NCBI RefSeq assembly: GCF_004770615.1
Contig: NZ_RQER01000006.1
Coordinates: 310,001 to 374,000, forward strand
From: Leptospira langatensis
Lineage (GTDB): Bacteria > Spirochaetota > Leptospiria > Leptospirales > Leptospiraceae
Reading direction: 5' to 3'
Length of the DNA stretch: 64,000 nt
Shown here: positions 10,284 through 18,622 of the stretch, in pieces
Layout: every line of letters starts with the position of its first letter
How positions within the stretch are numbered: the first letter of the stretch is position 1
Program-made: the position numbers and the translations under genes
Notes under the pieces: generated by a model
Database searches by the model: none
What the model was told of the DNA's origin: nothing
What the model saw: the letters and a program-made list of their open reading frames with translations, nothing else

Positions 10284-10310
10284 TTAGCACTCTGGCTATT
10301 AGAGTGCTAA
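10284..10310 (-). promoter_or_regulatory. CIRCE operator (HrcA binding site)
   Basis: A perfect inverted repeat TTAGCACTC-N9-GAGTGCTAA, identical to the CIRCE consensus. It lies between the hrcA start (10274) and its likely promoter. The arm nearer the gene runs into the AGGAAAGG Shine-Dalgarno, so the site is inside the leader and HrcA would block transcription at or just after initiation. Confidence 0.97.
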
Positions 10311-10321
10311 TCACTCCCTCA

Positions 10322-10350
10322 AGTTTCCAAAAGATTCGGAAAAAAGTCAA
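10322..10350 (-). promoter_or_regulatory. Probable sigma-70-type promoter of the hrcA operon
   Basis: On the minus strand a TTGACT -35 box (10345-10350) is followed after 17 bases by a weak -10 candidate GAAACT (10322-10327). CIRCE starts about 12 bases later, the usual arrangement for HrcA-controlled promoters. The -35 box is good and the -10 box is poor, so the exact position is tentative. Confidence 0.5.
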
Positions 10351-10369
10351 GAATTTTGGGTTTTTACAA

Positions 10370-10640
10370 GGGAAAGGAAGGTGGAGTGAGCCCCGACTGG
10401 CCCTTGAGGGATGGATTTCGCTGTGAGAGCGCAGGGAATGGGGAGGAAGGAAGGAGAGGGGAATGGTGGGCGAGAGGGAATACCTCCGTTTGGAATATTA
10501 CCATGGTACCGCTGGGCTCGGTTTTTGGTTGCGGGGTAAGAAGTACGGCTGGTGGAAGTGGGGAGGAAAGTGGATGGGAATACGGGTGAGTTTGGTGGAT
10601 TGTGGGGGAACGGTTTAGGGGGAAGGGTGGAGAGTGGGTG
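10370..10640 (+). other. Gene-free G-rich, C-poor spacer with G-quadruplex potential
   Basis: Within the 476-base gap between hrcA and the AIPR gene, about 270 bases are extremely rich in G on the plus strand, with many GGG/GGGG runs and very few C. Two clusters could form G-quadruplexes: runs at 10434-10478, and runs at 10604-10608, 10618-10622, 10625-10627 and 10636-10638. The open frame across part of it has a G/W/E/R-rich translation unlike a protein. Composition switches abruptly to A/T-rich at about 10640, where the AIPR leader begins. Confidence 0.55.
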
Positions 10641-10750
10641 CGGCGATTTTTAATGAGAGAGTAACGTACGTACTTTACAGATTTTTGATGGGATGGAAAG
10701 TTACTCGCGGTTGATTAACATTCATTGAGCCCAAAAATTAGGAGATTTAA

Positions 10751-12409
10751 ATGCTAGCTCTTAAACAATTCCAAACTGTAATAGATACAGACTATCGCGA
10801 GTATGTGACTATTCGGTCCGAAGAAAATAGATTTAAAAATGAAGACATCGATAATTTACTCCTAACCAGATCTTTGGTAGCATTCTATTTAAAAAATTTC
10901 GCAGGTTGTGCGGAAGATAAAATTATTAAACATATAGTGGATGGCTTTAAAGATGGGGGAGTTGACGGAATTTATTTTAGCGAGATCGATAAAACATTGC
11001 ATTTAGTGCAATCAAAATGGATTAAAAATGGCACCTCCGGTATAGATCTAGGAGATATAAACAAGACTATCTCAGGAATAAAGAATGTAATGATTCCTAA
11101 ATTAGAGGACTTCAATAAAGAAATAAGGGATTTGGAAGAAGAGGTTAACAAAGCATTACTTGATCCAAATATTAAAATAATCTTTTCAATAGTATCGACT
11201 ACTGAGCAACCTTTGTCAAATGAAGCTAAACAGGCGATCGAAGATTTCTTGGCTGAACAAAACCGAGTTACAAACTTCATTCATTTTGAATATATCAATA
11301 TAAAATCATTACACGATGTTTTGCGAAGAGGAGCAATGGATGTTCCAATCGATACCGATATTATGCTTTTAAACTGGATTGACATTTCCTTACCAGTAAA
11401 AGCTGTATATGGGATGATTAATGGAAGCGATCTCGCTACATTACTTGAAGAGAATAGTAAACGAGTCTTTTCTCCTAATATTCGATATTTTTTAGGAAGA
11501 ACAGAAGTAAATGAATCCATAATAGAAACAGCAACAAAAAACCCTGATCTCTTCTGGTATTTAAATAATGGCATCACCGCAATTGCAAAGACTTTTACAA
11601 AGAAGGCGATTGGAGGAGCATCTCATGCAAACGGAATATTCGCTTGTCAAGGTTTATACATAGTTAATGGCGCCCAGACAACAGGAGCCTTACTCGAAGC
11701 TAAAAGGCAAGGTATTAACCTCGAAAAAGTCTTAGTAGGAATGAGAATAATAGAGGTTAGCGAAGCAAATGTAGAGTTTGGCACAAGCGTAACTAGAAGT
11801 AATAATACTCAAAATCGAGTAGATAGTCGAGATTTCGTGGCACTTGACCCAGTTCAAGAAAAGATATATCAAGAGCTTTTATTGGAAGGTATTGTTTACA
11901 CTTATAAGTCGGGAGATATAATTCCGGAAAACACGGAAGGATTTAGTTTTGAAGAAGCAGCTATTTCACTAGCTTGTGCATTAGATAATGTTGAAATTAT
12001 GGTTCTTGGCAAAAGGGAAATATCTCGCCTGTGGTATCAAACGGATAAAGCACCTTATAAACGATTATTCAATCAAAGCACAGAGGGCCCGTATATATTT
12101 AGAAAAGTTAAGATAATGAGAAAAGTCGAGAGTTGGATAAAAACAAAGCGAAGTGGAGCATCAAATAGGGACAATCTAATCCTCGTCCATGGCAATCGCT
12201 TCATCTTAATGCTAGCCTTTAACATATTGGCAAAAATTCCAGACGTCGAAAATGAGAATTACTCGGAAAAACAATTAGATTCATCAATAAACTACGCTTT
12301 TGAATCTCTTAAATCGATAATTGACACTTACTACAATGAAGATCAGTTAGCGAGTTTATTTAAGAATAATGAAAAATGCAATATGATAAAGCAGCTTTCA
12401 AATCTTTAA
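10751..12409 (+). CDS. AIPR family protein (abortive infection / phage resistance), Mrr-like nuclease fold
   Basis: A 552-residue protein with the conserved blocks of the AIPR family (PF10592): RYFLGR (245-250), FWYLNNGITAIA (268-279), IVNGAQTTGAL (304-314) and RSNNTQNRVDSRDFVALDP (349-367). The N-terminus has a restriction-endonuclease-like signature with D72, Q87 and K89 (GGVDGIYF then LVQSKW), as in Mrr-type D-QxK nucleases. AGGAG lies six bases before the ATG. Codons are strongly A/T-biased compared with the flanking genes, a sign of transfer. Two SIR2-like genes follow on the same strand. AIPR proteins are associated with phage defence; nuclease activity here is inferred from the motif only. 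Confidence 0.88.
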   Translation: MLALKQFQTVIDTDYREYVTIRSEENRFKNEDIDNLLLTRSLVAFYLKNFAGCAEDKIIKHIVDGFKDGGVDGIYFSEIDKTLHLVQSKWIKNGTSGIDLGDINKTISGIKNVMIPKLEDFNKEIRDLEEEVNKALLDPNIKIIFSIVSTTEQPLSNEAKQAIEDFLAEQNRVTNFIHFEYINIKSLHDVLRRGAMDVPIDTDIMLLNWIDISLPVKAVYGMINGSDLATLLEENSKRVFSPNIRYFLGRTEVNESIIETATKNPDLFWYLNNGITAIAKTFTKKAIGGASHANGIFACQGLYIVNGAQTTGALLEAKRQGINLEKVLVGMRIIEVSEANVEFGTSVTRSNNTQNRVDSRDFVALDPVQEKIYQELLLEGIVYTYKSGDIIPENTEGFSFEEAAISLACALDNVEIMVLGKREISRLWYQTDKAPYKRLFNQSTEGPYIFRKVKIMRKVESWIKTKRSGASNRDNLILVHGNRFILMLAFNILAKIPDVENENYSEKQLDSSINYAFESLKSIIDTYYNEDQLASLFKNNEKCNMIKQLSNL

Positions 12410-12450
12410 AAGAAATGCCGCCAAACCTTTCTCCATAAAGTCACTATAAA

Positions 12451-13542
12451 ATGATGAAAAAGAAAAAAGATTCAAAAGTTGTAATAATATTGGGTGCAGG
12501 ATTTTCTGCGGGGACAGATCTTCCGATTCAAAGCCAATTGTTAAAAGAAGTCGAAAAACACTTTTCAAAGCGAAAAACAGGAAGTTGGTCAAGATTTAAC
12601 AAATTTTTTCGTGAAATTCTGGGGAAAGATATAGCTGCGTTCCCAATCGAAGATATATTCACCATTTTAGACAAATGTCTAATTGACTACGAGCAATTTC
12701 ATGGTCGCTCAATAGAAGAAATAGAAAGCGCAAACCAAGATATTCTTCATTCCCTACGTAATTTCTTAATTACTCGAACAAGCGAAGTCTTCAAAAAGCA
12801 AAAAAATAAATTTAAAAAATATTCTGAACTTGCGAACGGATTGTTAGCTATTCGCAAGAAATTTAAAAAGAAAGACAAGATATCAATTATTTCTTTAAAT
12901 TGGGATAATTACTTTGAGAAAATGCTACTCTCAAAAAGGACTAACTTTAAAAAGCTTGGCTTAGATTATTGTACATACGATTATTCATTTGGAAATAATC
13001 GGTGGATTCCTAGTATTCTTAGAAAAGCAAAAGGTCAATTAAACTTAAAAATATTAAAACCACACGGTTCAATTAATTGGGGATATTGTAATAATTGCGG
13101 ACGGTTATATATCACCTTTGGTGAGGCTCGGCTTCAAAAATTTCAATGTATAAAATACTGTAATAAAATTTTTCGGAGAGGTATTCATTTAACTCCATTA
13201 ATGATTACACCTACTTTTTTAAAAGAGATATCCAATAGAAGTTTGATAGATATATGGAACAATGCAGGTATAGAACTGTCTGAGGCGTCCAGAATAATTT
13301 TTATTGGTTATAGCTTACGACCTGAAGATTTTCATTTTCGTTTTTTACTTTTGAAACATGTATCTCCAAAGGCAGAAGTCTATGTTTTCGATCACGTTGA
13401 TCAGAACAATGTGAGTAAAAAAGAAATCGAAAGAGAATTTTATAACCGCTACAGAAATTTCTTTCAAAAGAATAAAACTTTAAAATTATCTATTGCTGGT
13501 TGGGAAAATGAGATCGAAAAAATCTTAGGACTTTTAGAATAA
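12451..13542 (+). CDS. SIR2-like protein with zinc ribbon (putative defence NADase)
   Basis: A 363-residue protein with a SIR2-type NAD-binding fold: VIILGAGFSAG (11-21), LNWDNYFE (149-156, the N/D pair), a catalytic-type histidine H205 in LKPHGSINW, and IFIGYSLRPED (283-293). Unlike many defence SIR2 domains it keeps a four-cysteine zinc ribbon (C213, C216, C233, C237), as in true sirtuins. Defence SIR2 proteins usually deplete NAD during phage infection; deacylase activity cannot be excluded. It starts 41 bases after the AIPR gene, with ATGATG and no clear Shine-Dalgarno. Codon use is A/T-rich. Confidence 0.85.
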   Translation: MMKKKKDSKVVIILGAGFSAGTDLPIQSQLLKEVEKHFSKRKTGSWSRFNKFFREILGKDIAAFPIEDIFTILDKCLIDYEQFHGRSIEEIESANQDILHSLRNFLITRTSEVFKKQKNKFKKYSELANGLLAIRKKFKKKDKISIISLNWDNYFEKMLLSKRTNFKKLGLDYCTYDYSFGNNRWIPSILRKAKGQLNLKILKPHGSINWGYCNNCGRLYITFGEARLQKFQCIKYCNKIFRRGIHLTPLMITPTFLKEISNRSLIDIWNNAGIELSEASRIIFIGYSLRPEDFHFRFLLLKHVSPKAEVYVFDHVDQNNVSKKEIEREFYNRYRNFFQKNKTLKLSIAGWENEIEKILGLLE

Positions 13543-13645
13543 AATTTTTCGAACGATTGTTCTGTGTAAACTCTTAATTTCAGGACTCTCCGTACTACTT
13601 TTAATTAATAAACTATAAACTCATTTTATAATAAAGGAAAATTAA

Positions 13646-14686
13646 TTGTCTAAATTTGTATTTGTTCTTGGGGCAGGGGCATCGGCAGAAGCCGGAGCGC
13701 CAGTCATGACTAATTTTATTCATCAAGCTGAAACGCTCTATCGAAATCCTGGGCTTGAGTTAGATCGTAATAGCTTTGATTTAGTAATAAAAGGACAGGG
13801 CCTATTGCAAAACGCAATGGCAAAAGCAACGATCGACGTTAATAATGTCGAAGATTTATTTACCGCTTTTGAAATGGCGGCTTTATTTGGAAAGTTAGGA
13901 GATCTTCCTGAAGATCAAGTAAAGATGTTGCCAATGGCTATGAAACGATACATTTTAGAAACTATCGAATATTCAGTAAAATTTCCAGCTCAGGGTTCTT
14001 CTTTTTCTTCAACACAAGGGCATGAAAATATGATTCATTATATTGGAAAGCTAAAGGAGGCAGATTTTTTAAAATCTTGGGACGATATTACTTTGATAAC
14101 ATTCAATTACGACCTTTGCATTGAAACAGCACTTTTATCTTCAGGAATTCCTTTTTCATATTGTATTGATGATTCTCAGAAAAGAGATACTGTCAGAGTA
14201 TTAAAATTACATGGATCAATAAATTGGGAATTAAACGATAAGGGATTAATTGAAGAAAAAATATCGGTTCGACAATTAAGAAATTTGATTTTCGTTCCCA
14301 ATGGATCAAAAAGGATACTTCGAGTAAGCAAATCTGTTGAAAATGCATATATAGTTCCACCCAGCTGGAATAAATTATATCATCATGAGAAACTAGCCAA
14401 AATTTGGAGGGAAGCATGTGATAGTCTAGGTGATGCGAATCAAATTTTTGTCTTTGGCTATTCTTTTCCTGAATCAGATCTTCTTTTTCGTTACCTATAT
14501 GCAATTGGATCGATGGGAATTTCGATTATAAAAAATTTTTTCTACATTGATCCAAATATATTAAATACTCAGAAAGTTCAGGCCATATTAGGACCCGCTG
14601 TAGAAAAAAAATTCATACCGCTTAATCTAAAATTTGGTGATTCTTTTGCTTCACTATCTGACGATTTTTATTTTTCTAAGTTGTAA
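13646..14686 (+). CDS. SIR2-like protein, second copy without zinc ribbon
   Basis: A 346-residue SIR2-like protein beginning FVFVLGAGASAEAGAP (4-19), with ITFNYD (151-156; N154 and D156), H189 in KLHGSINW, and FVFGYSFPESD (268-278). It lacks the cysteine pairs of the preceding paralog and diverges strongly from it outside these motifs. The start is TTG (13646), supported by AAGGA about eight bases upstream. The next plausible internal start would cut into the glycine loop. The 103-base gap before it is A/T-rich and could hold its own promoter. Likely a second NAD-consuming or NAD-sensing part of the same defence cassette. Confidence 0.85.
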   Translation: MSKFVFVLGAGASAEAGAPVMTNFIHQAETLYRNPGLELDRNSFDLVIKGQGLLQNAMAKATIDVNNVEDLFTAFEMAALFGKLGDLPEDQVKMLPMAMKRYILETIEYSVKFPAQGSSFSSTQGHENMIHYIGKLKEADFLKSWDDITLITFNYDLCIETALLSSGIPFSYCIDDSQKRDTVRVLKLHGSINWELNDKGLIEEKISVRQLRNLIFVPNGSKRILRVSKSVENAYIVPPSWNKLYHHEKLAKIWREACDSLGDANQIFVFGYSFPESDLLFRYLYAIGSMGISIIKNFFYIDPNILNTQKVQAILGPAVEKKFIPLNLKFGDSFASLSDDFYFSKL

Positions 14687-14699
14687 TTTCTCCCCCCAA

Positions 14700-15050
14700 A
14701 TGCTCTACCTTATCCTCAAATACCTCACCACCGCAGCCTTAGTCGTACTCATCTCCGAGATCGCACGACGAAACGATCGAATTGGCGGACTCATCGCGGC
14801 TTTGCCGATCGTAACACTACTAACTTTACTCTGGCTGAAATTTGAGGATGCGGGAGAGGAAAAGATCTCCAATCATGCGTATTATACGTTTTGGTTTGTG
14901 CTTCCTACTTTGCCGATGTTCTTAGTGTTTCCGAAATTGAATCTACTCTTTGGATTTTGGATCGCTCTTGCTTTGAGTGTGGTTCTGACGATCGTTTTGT
15001 TTTTTATGTTTGTACTTGTTCTCAATCGCTTTGGGATTAAGCTACTTTAG
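14700..15050 (+). CDS. DUF3147-like small membrane protein
   Basis: A 116-residue integral membrane protein with four hydrophobic helices and the conserved-looking block EIARRNDRIGGLIAALPIVTLLTL. I chose the ATG at 14700 because the helix pattern of the family starts there; an upstream in-frame ATG at 14634 would overlap the SIR2 gene by 53 bases. Codon use returns to that of the chromosome, so this marks the right edge of the A/T-rich cassette. Confidence 0.7.
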   Translation: MLYLILKYLTTAALVVLISEIARRNDRIGGLIAALPIVTLLTLLWLKFEDAGEEKISNHAYYTFWFVLPTLPMFLVFPKLNLLFGFWIALALSVVLTIVLFFMFVLVLNRFGIKLL

Positions 15051-15135
15051 TTTTCAGGACTAACGGCCTTGTTGGTCTACATGTTTTAAAACGGACTTTA
15101 CATTCGAAAGATTTTCCCTTCTTTTGGTTGCACCT

Positions 15136-16464
15136 ATGAAAACCAAGATCCGATCTGCTCTCCACTGGTTACTCGGTCGTCACATTTCTGCAGGTCTGCC
15201 TGAAGAAGAGCGACGCTCTTTTCAACTTACCGCCAATACTCTTCTGAGCCTAGCAATCATAGTGTTCTTGTCTTGGCTGCCGCCTGTTCCAGAGAACCTA
15301 GTCGGACTCTTACGCGCAGTGAATATTGCCGGCTTACTGGAACTTACCATTAGCTGGGTTCTGTTGCGAAGAGGCTATATGCTGGCTGCACAGATTTTCT
15401 TGTGTTTTGCTACATGGATCCAGTTGCTCACTATCATTTTCACTCTTCCCGGCCAACAAGCATACATGTATCTATCGGTAGGAATGCTTCTACCGTTGCT
15501 CGTCGTTGTTCGCAAACATAAAGTTGTAAGAATAGTTCTTGCTCTGATCCCATTTTGCCTGCTTATCGCGCAGCAGACCTATTTTAAGATCCTCGGAGGC
15601 AAAGCCCTCTATGGCGAGGAGCCTAAGGTTTTCCGAGCTGACGAAGTCCTTGTGGATGTGGTCGGAAGTCAGTCACTTCTTCTTTTGCTTGCATATCTAT
15701 TCATTCGTAGTCGAGACGAGGCAGAAGCGAAAATACAAGCAGAGCATAAAAAGTCGGAACAACTTCTTCTCAACATATTACCGGAAGAAATTGCTCAGGA
15801 ATTAAAAGAGAAGGGAGTGTCCGAACCGCGACTCCATCGCAGCGCAACAGTTTGTTTCACCGACTTTAAGGGCTTTACCCAAATCGCAGAGACCATGTCA
15901 CCCACGGAACTTGTCGCAGAGCTCGATCGCTGCTTCTCTTATTTCGATAGTGTAATGGAGAGACACAATCTAGAGAAACTCAAGACGATCGGAGACAGCT
16001 ATATGTTTGCAGGTGGCGTCCCGGAGTCGAACAAAACGCATGCGATCGATTGCGTAATGGCTGCTCTGGAGATCCAAGCGTTCATGAATCAGATGAAGGA
16101 GATCAAGGCGAATCAAGACCTTCCCTATTGGGAACTTCGCCTCGGCATCCACTCCGGCAATTTGGTAGCAGGTGTTATTGGTGAGAAGAAGTTTGCGTAT
16201 GATGTTTGGAGTGATACTGTCAATACAGCGAGCCGCTGCGAATCATCCGGCATCCCGGGTCGTATCAATATTTCCGGTGCTACCTACGAATTGGTAAAAG
16301 ACTTCTTCGATTGCGAATACCGAGGTGCTGTGCCTGCCAAGAATAAAGGAAAAATCGAAATGTACTTTGTGAATGGACTCTTGGCTGATCTTAGACGAGC
16401 AGGAGAAGAGCGCATTCCAAACGAAGAGTTTCGTAGACGATATGAAGGACTGAAGGGTATGTAA
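15136..16464 (+). CDS. Membrane-bound class III adenylate/guanylate cyclase
   Basis: A 442-residue protein with an N-terminal block of about six transmembrane helices (about 25-200), a short charged linker (KIQAEHKKSEQLLLNILPEEIAQELK), and a class III cyclase domain to the end. Catalytic landmarks are VCFTDFKGFTQIAE with the metal-binding aspartate, KLKTIGDSYMFAGG with the second aspartate, and the YDVWSDTVNTASRCE substrate segment. It should make cAMP or cGMP in response to a membrane signal. The ATG at 15136 is preferred over a TTG four codons earlier. Two cNMP-binding proteins are encoded about 4 kb downstream and could be effectors. Confidence 0.92.
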   Translation: MKTKIRSALHWLLGRHISAGLPEEERRSFQLTANTLLSLAIIVFLSWLPPVPENLVGLLRAVNIAGLLELTISWVLLRRGYMLAAQIFLCFATWIQLLTIIFTLPGQQAYMYLSVGMLLPLLVVVRKHKVVRIVLALIPFCLLIAQQTYFKILGGKALYGEEPKVFRADEVLVDVVGSQSLLLLLAYLFIRSRDEAEAKIQAEHKKSEQLLLNILPEEIAQELKEKGVSEPRLHRSATVCFTDFKGFTQIAETMSPTELVAELDRCFSYFDSVMERHNLEKLKTIGDSYMFAGGVPESNKTHAIDCVMAALEIQAFMNQMKEIKANQDLPYWELRLGIHSGNLVAGVIGEKKFAYDVWSDTVNTASRCESSGIPGRINISGATYELVKDFFDCEYRGAVPAKNKGKIEMYFVNGLLADLRRAGEERIPNEEFRRRYEGLKGM

Positions 16465-16483
16465 CCGATCTTTGCCAGTGCGC

Positions 16484-16864
16484 TTATTCCCCAGCAGGTG
16501 GTTCCCACAACTCTACTTTATTTCCTTCCGGATCGATCACCCAACCGAACTTGCCATATTCCGAGTCTTCGCCCTTGTCCGGTACTTTGAATCCATCTTT
16601 TCGAAGTGAGTCCAAGAGTTCTGTGAGATTATCCACTCGGTAATTGATTTGGTAGGAAGAGTTGCCTAGTTTCTCACTATCAGGTCCGAATATGGACCAA
16701 GCAGTGCTGCCCTTGAACGCATTGCCCGCTTCGTCCGCCCATTCGAAGACCGCTCCACCCCAATCGTTTACAGGAACACCTAAATGTCGTTTGTACCATT
16801 CCCGTAACGCGACTGGATCCTTTGCTTTAAAGAATATTCCACCGATCCCAGTTACTCTTGCCAT
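16484..16864 (-). CDS. VOC (glyoxalase/bleomycin-resistance) family protein
   Basis: A 126-residue single-module VOC protein. It begins VTGIGGIFFKAKDPVALREWYKRHLG and ends with WVIDPEGNKVELWEPP, the typical betaalphabetabetabeta halves with a C-terminal metal-ligand glutamate. The members vary in substrate; none can be assigned. It is transcribed in the same direction as the AraC regulator, 46 bases downstream of it. Confidence 0.88.
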   Translation of the reverse strand: MARVTGIGGIFFKAKDPVALREWYKRHLGVPVNDWGGAVFEWADEAGNAFKGSTAWSIFGPDSEKLGNSSYQINYRVDNLTELLDSLRKDGFKVPDKGEDSEYGKFGWVIDPEGNKVELWEPPAGE

Positions 16865-16910
16865 AATCTTTCTCCATTTTTATTCGTTAGAAAATTACTT
16901 TCAATCCCGT

Positions 16911-17864
16911 TTATACACTCACGACCGATCTGTCTTCGGTAACGAGCATGCTTCCTTCTTCTCCGCGTAAATTGACTGCGTCTTTTCCGGGTGTGACTCC
17001 GAAGAAGCGTTTATACTCTCTACTAAACTGAGAAGGACTTTCGTATCCGACCCGGAGAGCTGCGTTATGCGCATTGAATCCGTCCAATGTCATTAGGATT
17101 CGTGCTTTGTGCAAGCGCACGTTCTTGATATATTGCAAAGGCGACGCGTTTGTGACCGCCTTGAAATTTGCATGGAATGTGGATACGCTCATCCCTGCAT
17201 CCGATGCCAATGTCTTGATATCCAAGTCTTCATGAAAGGACTCATGGATCCGGTCCAACGCCCTCGCGATCTGGAAGAAGCGTCGATTCCGATAGGCCAA
17301 GGCCTGGAGCGCCCCTCCTTCTTCGCTGCATAATACTCTATAAATGATCTCTCGTACGATCATGGGTCCTAAGATCTTTCCGTCTCTTTGCGAGGCTAAT
17401 GCTTCTAAGAGTCGTATAGCCGCGTCTACAAGCGTGTTCGTAACCGGAGCCGAATAGATCCCTTTAGGTAAGGACTCCTCATGATACTGAGGATCTTCCA
17501 TATCGAGCAATATCTCTCCTACAGAAGCGGGATCTACTGTAATATAAATTCCTAATACTGGTTCCTTCGCACTCGCCGTTGTTTCGCATTCGATCGGTAG
17601 CGGCACGGAAACAACCAAGTAGTTCGTAGGATCGTAGGTATATACTTCTTCACCCAGAAAGACCCTTTTCTGTCCTTGGGCGAGGATCACGATCCCTGGT
17701 TCGTAAGACTTCTGCACTCTAGGCGCGGAGCTATCCCTTCTGAAGATCCGCACTCCTTTCAAACCGGAGGCCTGGACTCTTTCTTCCGGTAAGAGTTGCA
17801 TGAGTAACTCTACCATTCGCGCTCGTCTTTCTTCAGTGACCGATTCGGCTTTTCCCTTTCCCAC
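16911..17864 (-). CDS. AraC family transcriptional regulator
   Basis: A 317-residue regulator with an AraC_N-type sensor domain (about 30-190; QKSYEPGIVILAQGQKRVFLGEEVYTYD) and a C-terminal double helix-turn-helix (about 205-300; SLASDAGMS-type block LASDAGMSVSTFHANFK and RVGYESPSQFSREYKRFFG). The annotated start is GTG; an ATG 16 codons later is an alternative. It is divergent from a cupin lipoprotein gene and upstream of the VOC gene, its likely targets. Confidence 0.9.
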   Translation of the reverse strand: MGKGKAESVTEERRARMVELLMQLLPEERVQASGLKGVRIFRRDSSAPRVQKSYEPGIVILAQGQKRVFLGEEVYTYDPTNYLVVSVPLPIECETTASAKEPVLGIYITVDPASVGEILLDMEDPQYHEESLPKGIYSAPVTNTLVDAAIRLLEALASQRDGKILGPMIVREIIYRVLCSEEGGALQALAYRNRRFFQIARALDRIHESFHEDLDIKTLASDAGMSVSTFHANFKAVTNASPLQYIKNVRLHKARILMTLDGFNAHNAALRVGYESPSQFSREYKRFFGVTPGKDAVNLRGEEGSMLVTEDRSVVSV

Positions 17865-17950
17865 AAAACTATCTTAGCATACTTCGTAAAAGAAAATGTC
17901 ATTTTTTATGGTCATTCGTAGAATTAGGCAAGAATAAACAGGATTCGATA

Positions 17951-17979
17951 TTGATAGGACGTTTTTTTTGGATTAAACT
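17951..17979 (+). promoter_or_regulatory. Predicted promoter of the cupin lipoprotein gene
   Basis: TTGATA (17951-17956), a 17-base spacer and TAAACT (17974-17979) form a good sigma-70-type promoter reading away from the AraC regulator. Confidence 0.55.
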
Positions 17980-17989
17980 GTAGCTACTT

Positions 17990-18009
17990 AAGTAAGCCGA
18001 TCCTTACTT
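17990..18009. promoter_or_regulatory. Inverted repeat in the leader of the cupin gene
   Basis: A perfect seven-base inverted repeat AAGTAAG-N6-CTTACTT, placed about 10 bases after the predicted -10 box and ending 16 bases before the ATG. It could be an operator or a small leader hairpin. Confidence 0.4.
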
Positions 18010-18025
18010 GAATACGGAGAAACAA

Positions 18026-18568
18026 ATGAAAATCCTTACATCTAGAGAAACGATACTGCAATGTTTCATAATAATCCTCTCACTCTCCTATCTTTCTTTG
18101 GCCTGTGCTTCGACTCAGCCAGCGGCTTCCGATTCCGAAAAGGGATCTTCTCAAATGAAGATCTCTTCCAGCGATCAAAGGCCCGCTGCTTCCGGTCCAA
18201 GTGATTACTTTACAGGTGCTGTTAAGATAAATCCGCTTTTCCAAACAAATGAAACTTTCAGAAGCGCAGGAGCCTATGTTACCTTCTCTCCGGGAGCACA
18301 TAGTGCATGGCATACTCATCCTCTTGGTCAAATGTTGATCGTAACGGAAGGTTCCGGCTTAGTACAGGAATGGGGAGGTAAGATCCAAGTGATCAAAAAA
18401 GGTGACGTAGTCTGGACTCCGGCAGGAGTTAAGCATTGGCACGGAGCTTCACCTAAAACTTCCATGACCCATATTGCGATCCAAGAAAGTTTAGAAGGTA
18501 AGGTTGTGAATTGGTTGGAAAAAGTAAGTACCGAAGAATACAATGCTTTCTCTAAAACCAATAAATGA
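18026..18568 (+). CDS. Cupin-domain lipoprotein
   Basis: A 180-residue protein with a lipoprotein signal (hydrophobic stretch ending LSLACAS, so the lipidated cysteine is near residue 27). A single cupin domain follows, with the metal-binding pattern HSAWHTHPLGQMLIVTEGSG and a second motif VWTPAGVKHWHGA. The closest family resemblance is to small hydroxynitrile-lyase/carboxymuconolactone-associated cupins. The ATG at 18026 is preceded by GGAG; a TTG six codons upstream lies in the inverted repeat and is less likely. The gene is divergent from the AraC regulator. Confidence 0.85.
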   Translation: MKILTSRETILQCFIIILSLSYLSLACASTQPAASDSEKGSSQMKISSSDQRPAASGPSDYFTGAVKINPLFQTNETFRSAGAYVTFSPGAHSAWHTHPLGQMLIVTEGSGLVQEWGGKIQVIKKGDVVWTPAGVKHWHGASPKTSMTHIAIQESLEGKVVNWLEKVSTEEYNAFSKTNK

Positions 18569-18622
18569 GTTTTCCTCTCATCCTTCTCCTAAACTTTTGC
18601 ATTGGAGCGATTATTTAGCAAC

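Noticed and set aside
10356..10589. 77-codon plus-strand open frame in the G-rich spacer
   Set aside because: Its translation is dominated by Gly, Trp, Glu and Arg as expected from G-rich DNA; no ribosome site and no protein-like pattern.
10643..14670. CGATTTTTA occurring at both edges of the A/T-rich cassette (10643-10651 and 14662-14670), as possible attachment repeats
   Set aside because: Nine bases in A/T-rich DNA are expected by chance, and the right copy lies inside the second SIR2 gene. No integrase or transposase is present.
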